From the NCBI RefSeq assembly GCF_036320965.1, contig NC_092242.1:68112020-68176019 (forward strand): 64,000 nt of DNA, given 5' to 3'. The number at the start of each line of letters is the position of its first letter. Positions within the stretch are counted from its first letter, which is position 1. A model generated the notes under the pieces. The model did not search any database, was not told the DNA's origin, and was given only the letters and a program-made list of their open reading frames with translations. This document shows, piece by piece, positions 61,426 through 64,000 of this stretch. Source of the DNA: Panulirus ornatus. Taxonomy: Eukaryota; Arthropoda; Malacostraca; Decapoda; Palinuridae. The position numbers and the translations under genes were made by a program.

Positions 61426-63839
61426 TCTATCACGCAAACTAACGGCCCTTATTACTCCACACGACCTCTCTCTTCTCGTACCTTTCCTTTTCTACGATCT
61501 TCTCACGGGGGAATCTTGTGAGGTGGTAGACGAGAGGCCGAGTTCCACAACCGAGTGAATAAAGGGAACAGATGACGAATTTCAGTGGCTGATTTTGAAC
61601 ACAGGCGAACCGACCCGATAAAGCGGGGTTTCATTAAGGTTTCCCCCCGACTTGTCTTGCCAGAAATTCTGTTAATTACTCTGAGGGAGATCTTGCAAGT
61701 AATAAGGTCCTAATTAAACCCAACAAATACATGTTATTGTCTATTATATTATGTATAGAGCGTCTCATATCACGGTGGTCGGCGCACAGCGACAGGTAGC
61801 TGTCAACTGGACGACGCTTCCAGTTTTTCAATTATTTTCTCCTCGACGTCGGGAGGGTACGGCCCAGAAATATTATCCCAGGGCGAAATGGAGGAGCGTT
61901 ACTCGACCTAAGAGAGATATTGTTTTCCAAGGAGGCAGAGAGTGCTTCTCCAATGAGATAAAAACTACTATTTTGCTGACCCTTCCATCAAGTTTCTTCA
62001 GTCAGATGGGAGATGGTCCCAGGCTTTGATCAGCTTTGATGTTTATGTCTTGAAGACATCGGCGCCACGCATGCGCAACCAACGTTAACCAATCAACTCA
62101 TAAGTTTATCCAGGAATGCGTTATCAACAGAAATAAATAAGGTAGCTGCTTCACATACATTAGGGCTGTCGGAATCCAGTCCATCTTACACATAACACTC
62201 TTTTGACATTCAATTAAGCTGTTATATGGCTTCAATTTCAAATATTTTCGGATCCTTTGCATCGTATTTACTGGGTATGTATCGGTGACTCAGAGCATTA
62301 TGATATATTTTCCATGATTATTTCAAGTATAGAAGTGTTTGAATATCTTATCTTTCAATTTTGACAAAAAAAGTTTTCGGGCTAAAAAATACCCTGAACT
62401 ATTATTACCTGCAATTTTTGGTATTTCTATCAGAAAAATAAATTTCCTTTAAAAACTCATTAAAAGAAGTATTTTTCATGCTGAATACAAATCTGATGTT
62501 AAAATATCGTTTAATCGTCTTTATGACAACCGAAGTGTAACTTCAACGAAGGAGATGAGTCACGTGATGGAAATGGACCCTAGAATGGATGATGGACCAG
62601 ATGGCCCATCACCATCTGTACTGAAGGAGTATGAACAGACCCTGAACACGCCCGCTCAAGGAGGTCACACTTAGGACTGTTATGACGAGGGTAAGGTTTC
62701 ACAGGAATGGGAGGAGTGAGTGAGTACGTAGCAACGACTTCCTCGAAAAAAAGGAAACGAGGAAGTTGGCTTTGGAACATATGCTAGCGTCACGAACGAG
62801 CGTGTTCTACAAGACACCAGGGGGAAAATAATCAGGAAACAGGAGCGAGTTGATTAACTGGAAGAAACGTCTTACGTGATGGACAGCACGTTTATGTAAA
62901 CGATTTACGGACGTTTGTTTCCAATAGGATGGTGTACGTGATGGACGGCATGGTTCAAAAAAAAAAAAATATGAAAAGGATTATGAATGATTCCTTTCAA
63001 AGGACTTGTAACATGAGGAAGGATTTGCCAATCACAGTAGCTGAAAGAAACGCCATTAACACTGTAAGAAAAGAAAAAAATCTTAGAAAAAAAAAAAATA
63101 CTTCACGTCCACGACTTGAAGTATTCGCGCCTCAGGAGTTGAACAAGTTTAAAGGCATTTCTCCCTAAATCATCCGCTGGCCTTTGTACTCTTACGCCAC
63201 TAAGCTCAATGTTTCCGATATCTTACAGTATCTCAAGCCGCCTTGAAAGGGCCCAGTGGTCTGTTTCTGTTCGTAGCCCTTTGGAAATACGAATCAATTG
63301 GATTTCCACGAAAAAAGAATGCAATATCATGGTGAAAAAAAAAAAGATGATGGATGGTTTAAGTGTGTATTCATGAACTGGCCACTGAGGTCTGACACAG
63401 ACCCTTTGTGACCTCTGTAATCCTTTTGCGCTGCCGCTCACAAGATGAGCATGGGGTCCACAATGGATTTGCCAGGGATAGCGGCACAAATCAAATCAAT
63501 CACGTGCTGCCAAGAAAGCCTTTGAGACTTACCCTAAAAGGAAACTGGAGGCAAAGCTATATTTCCGGCCTTTGACACAATCCCTAACAGGAAGCTGGTG
63601 ACAGGGTTATATTTCCAATCTGGTGGTGGAGTTCTACATAACTGGATTGATCGGTTACGTAACTGGGAGAGAGAGAGAGAGGAGAGGGAACAGAACATGT
63701 CGCTACAGTTAACTTCTAACTCCGGAAAAATAACCAGTGCATGTGACTATCATCTGAGTTACGGGTAGAGAGTTGTACAATCGTGCCCATCCGTCTCTCA
63801 ACCTTGTATAAATTACCGTACCTTTACGACAGTGTGTAA

Positions 63840-63841
<2 letters not shown>
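61426..63841. other. No gene recognised
   Basis: About 2.4 kb of unique sequence with a few A-runs (62,958-62,969; 63,090-63,098) and a short GA tract at 63,668-63,680. Nothing recognisable on either strand. Confidence 0.45.
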
Positions 63842-63904
<63 letters not shown>

Positions 63905-63915
63905 CACACACACAC
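63842..63915. repeat. (CA)n microsatellite
   Basis: A CA array with a single CAAAC interruption near 63,889. Confidence 0.97.
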
Positions 63916-63935
63916 TAGCCTAGGCAAAGTTCCCA

Positions 63936-64000
63936 CTTATCGACCAGCCCCAAGGGAAGGATGAACATCTGTGTTAGGTTAGGTCGACGACTGGGCGTTT
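63936..64000 (-). mobile_element. tRNA-like SINE fragment, copy 3, cut by window edge
   Basis: On the minus strand AGATGTTCATCCTTCCCTTG plus GGGCTGGTCG matches the body of the SINE fragments at 18.06 and 19.57 kb. The expected tRNA-like head would lie beyond the right edge. Confidence 0.55.

Overview
The window looks like intergenic or intronic nuclear DNA of an arthropod, most likely a decapod crustacean such as a shrimp, crab, crayfish or lobster. The evidence is (i) dozens of very long, nearly pure dinucleotide arrays of CT/AG, CA/TG and TA type, (ii) a short interstitial block of the arthropod telomere-type pentamer TTAGG at about 9.49 kb, (iii) non-LTR retrotransposon 3' ends and tRNA-like SINE fragments, and (iv) the absence of operons, ribosome binding sites and long open frames. 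The decapod assignment is inference from texture and remembered repeat types, not a database result.

No complete protein-coding gene can be supported. Nearly all open frames are short, cross microsatellites (IYIYIY, SLSLSL, RERERE, THTHTH), or cross minisatellites whose unit is a multiple of three and is therefore open in several frames. Four protein-like signals are kept. Two are decayed copies of the C-terminal tail of one non-LTR reverse transcriptase (minus strand near 25.1-25.3 kb, plus strand near 27.2-27.6 kb). One is a dead RNase H domain, probably from another non-LTR element (59.5-59.95 kb). One is a speculative first exon of a type II membrane protein on the minus strand (7.9-8.2 kb).

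Layout: 0-10 kb has a retroposon 3' end at the left edge, a 60-bp tandem repeat (3.66 kb), the first copy of a three-copy dispersed repeat (4.9-5.2 kb), a weak long-period repeat (6.1-6.8 kb), a 1-kb degenerate 32-bp minisatellite (8.44-9.43 kb) and the TTAGG block. 10-20 kb holds several minisatellites (units of 25, 29, 21, 25 and about 28 bp), a triplicated CT-array unit near 16.1 kb, poly-C/poly-G stretches (17.2-18.7 kb) and two SINE fragments. 20-31 kb is the retroelement-rich part, with two LINE tails, an A-type element between two TA arrays, a SINE and the first 21-bp CGGTACGACC-type array. 32-50 kb has more minisatellites (32.4, 34.6, 39.3, 46.0, 48.7 kb), a perfect-stem hairpin (43.57 kb) and two further copies of the dispersed repeat (41.9 and 47.3 kb). 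50-64 kb starts microsatellite-rich, then has about 8.5 kb with no long dinucleotide array (55.3-63.8 kb), and ends in a CA array and a SINE fragment cut by the window edge.

Nothing here forms a pathway. What connects the parts is repeat biology: retroposon 3' ends that sit next to TA arrays, and minisatellite arrays at distant loci that share one core motif and a nearby hairpin-forming module.
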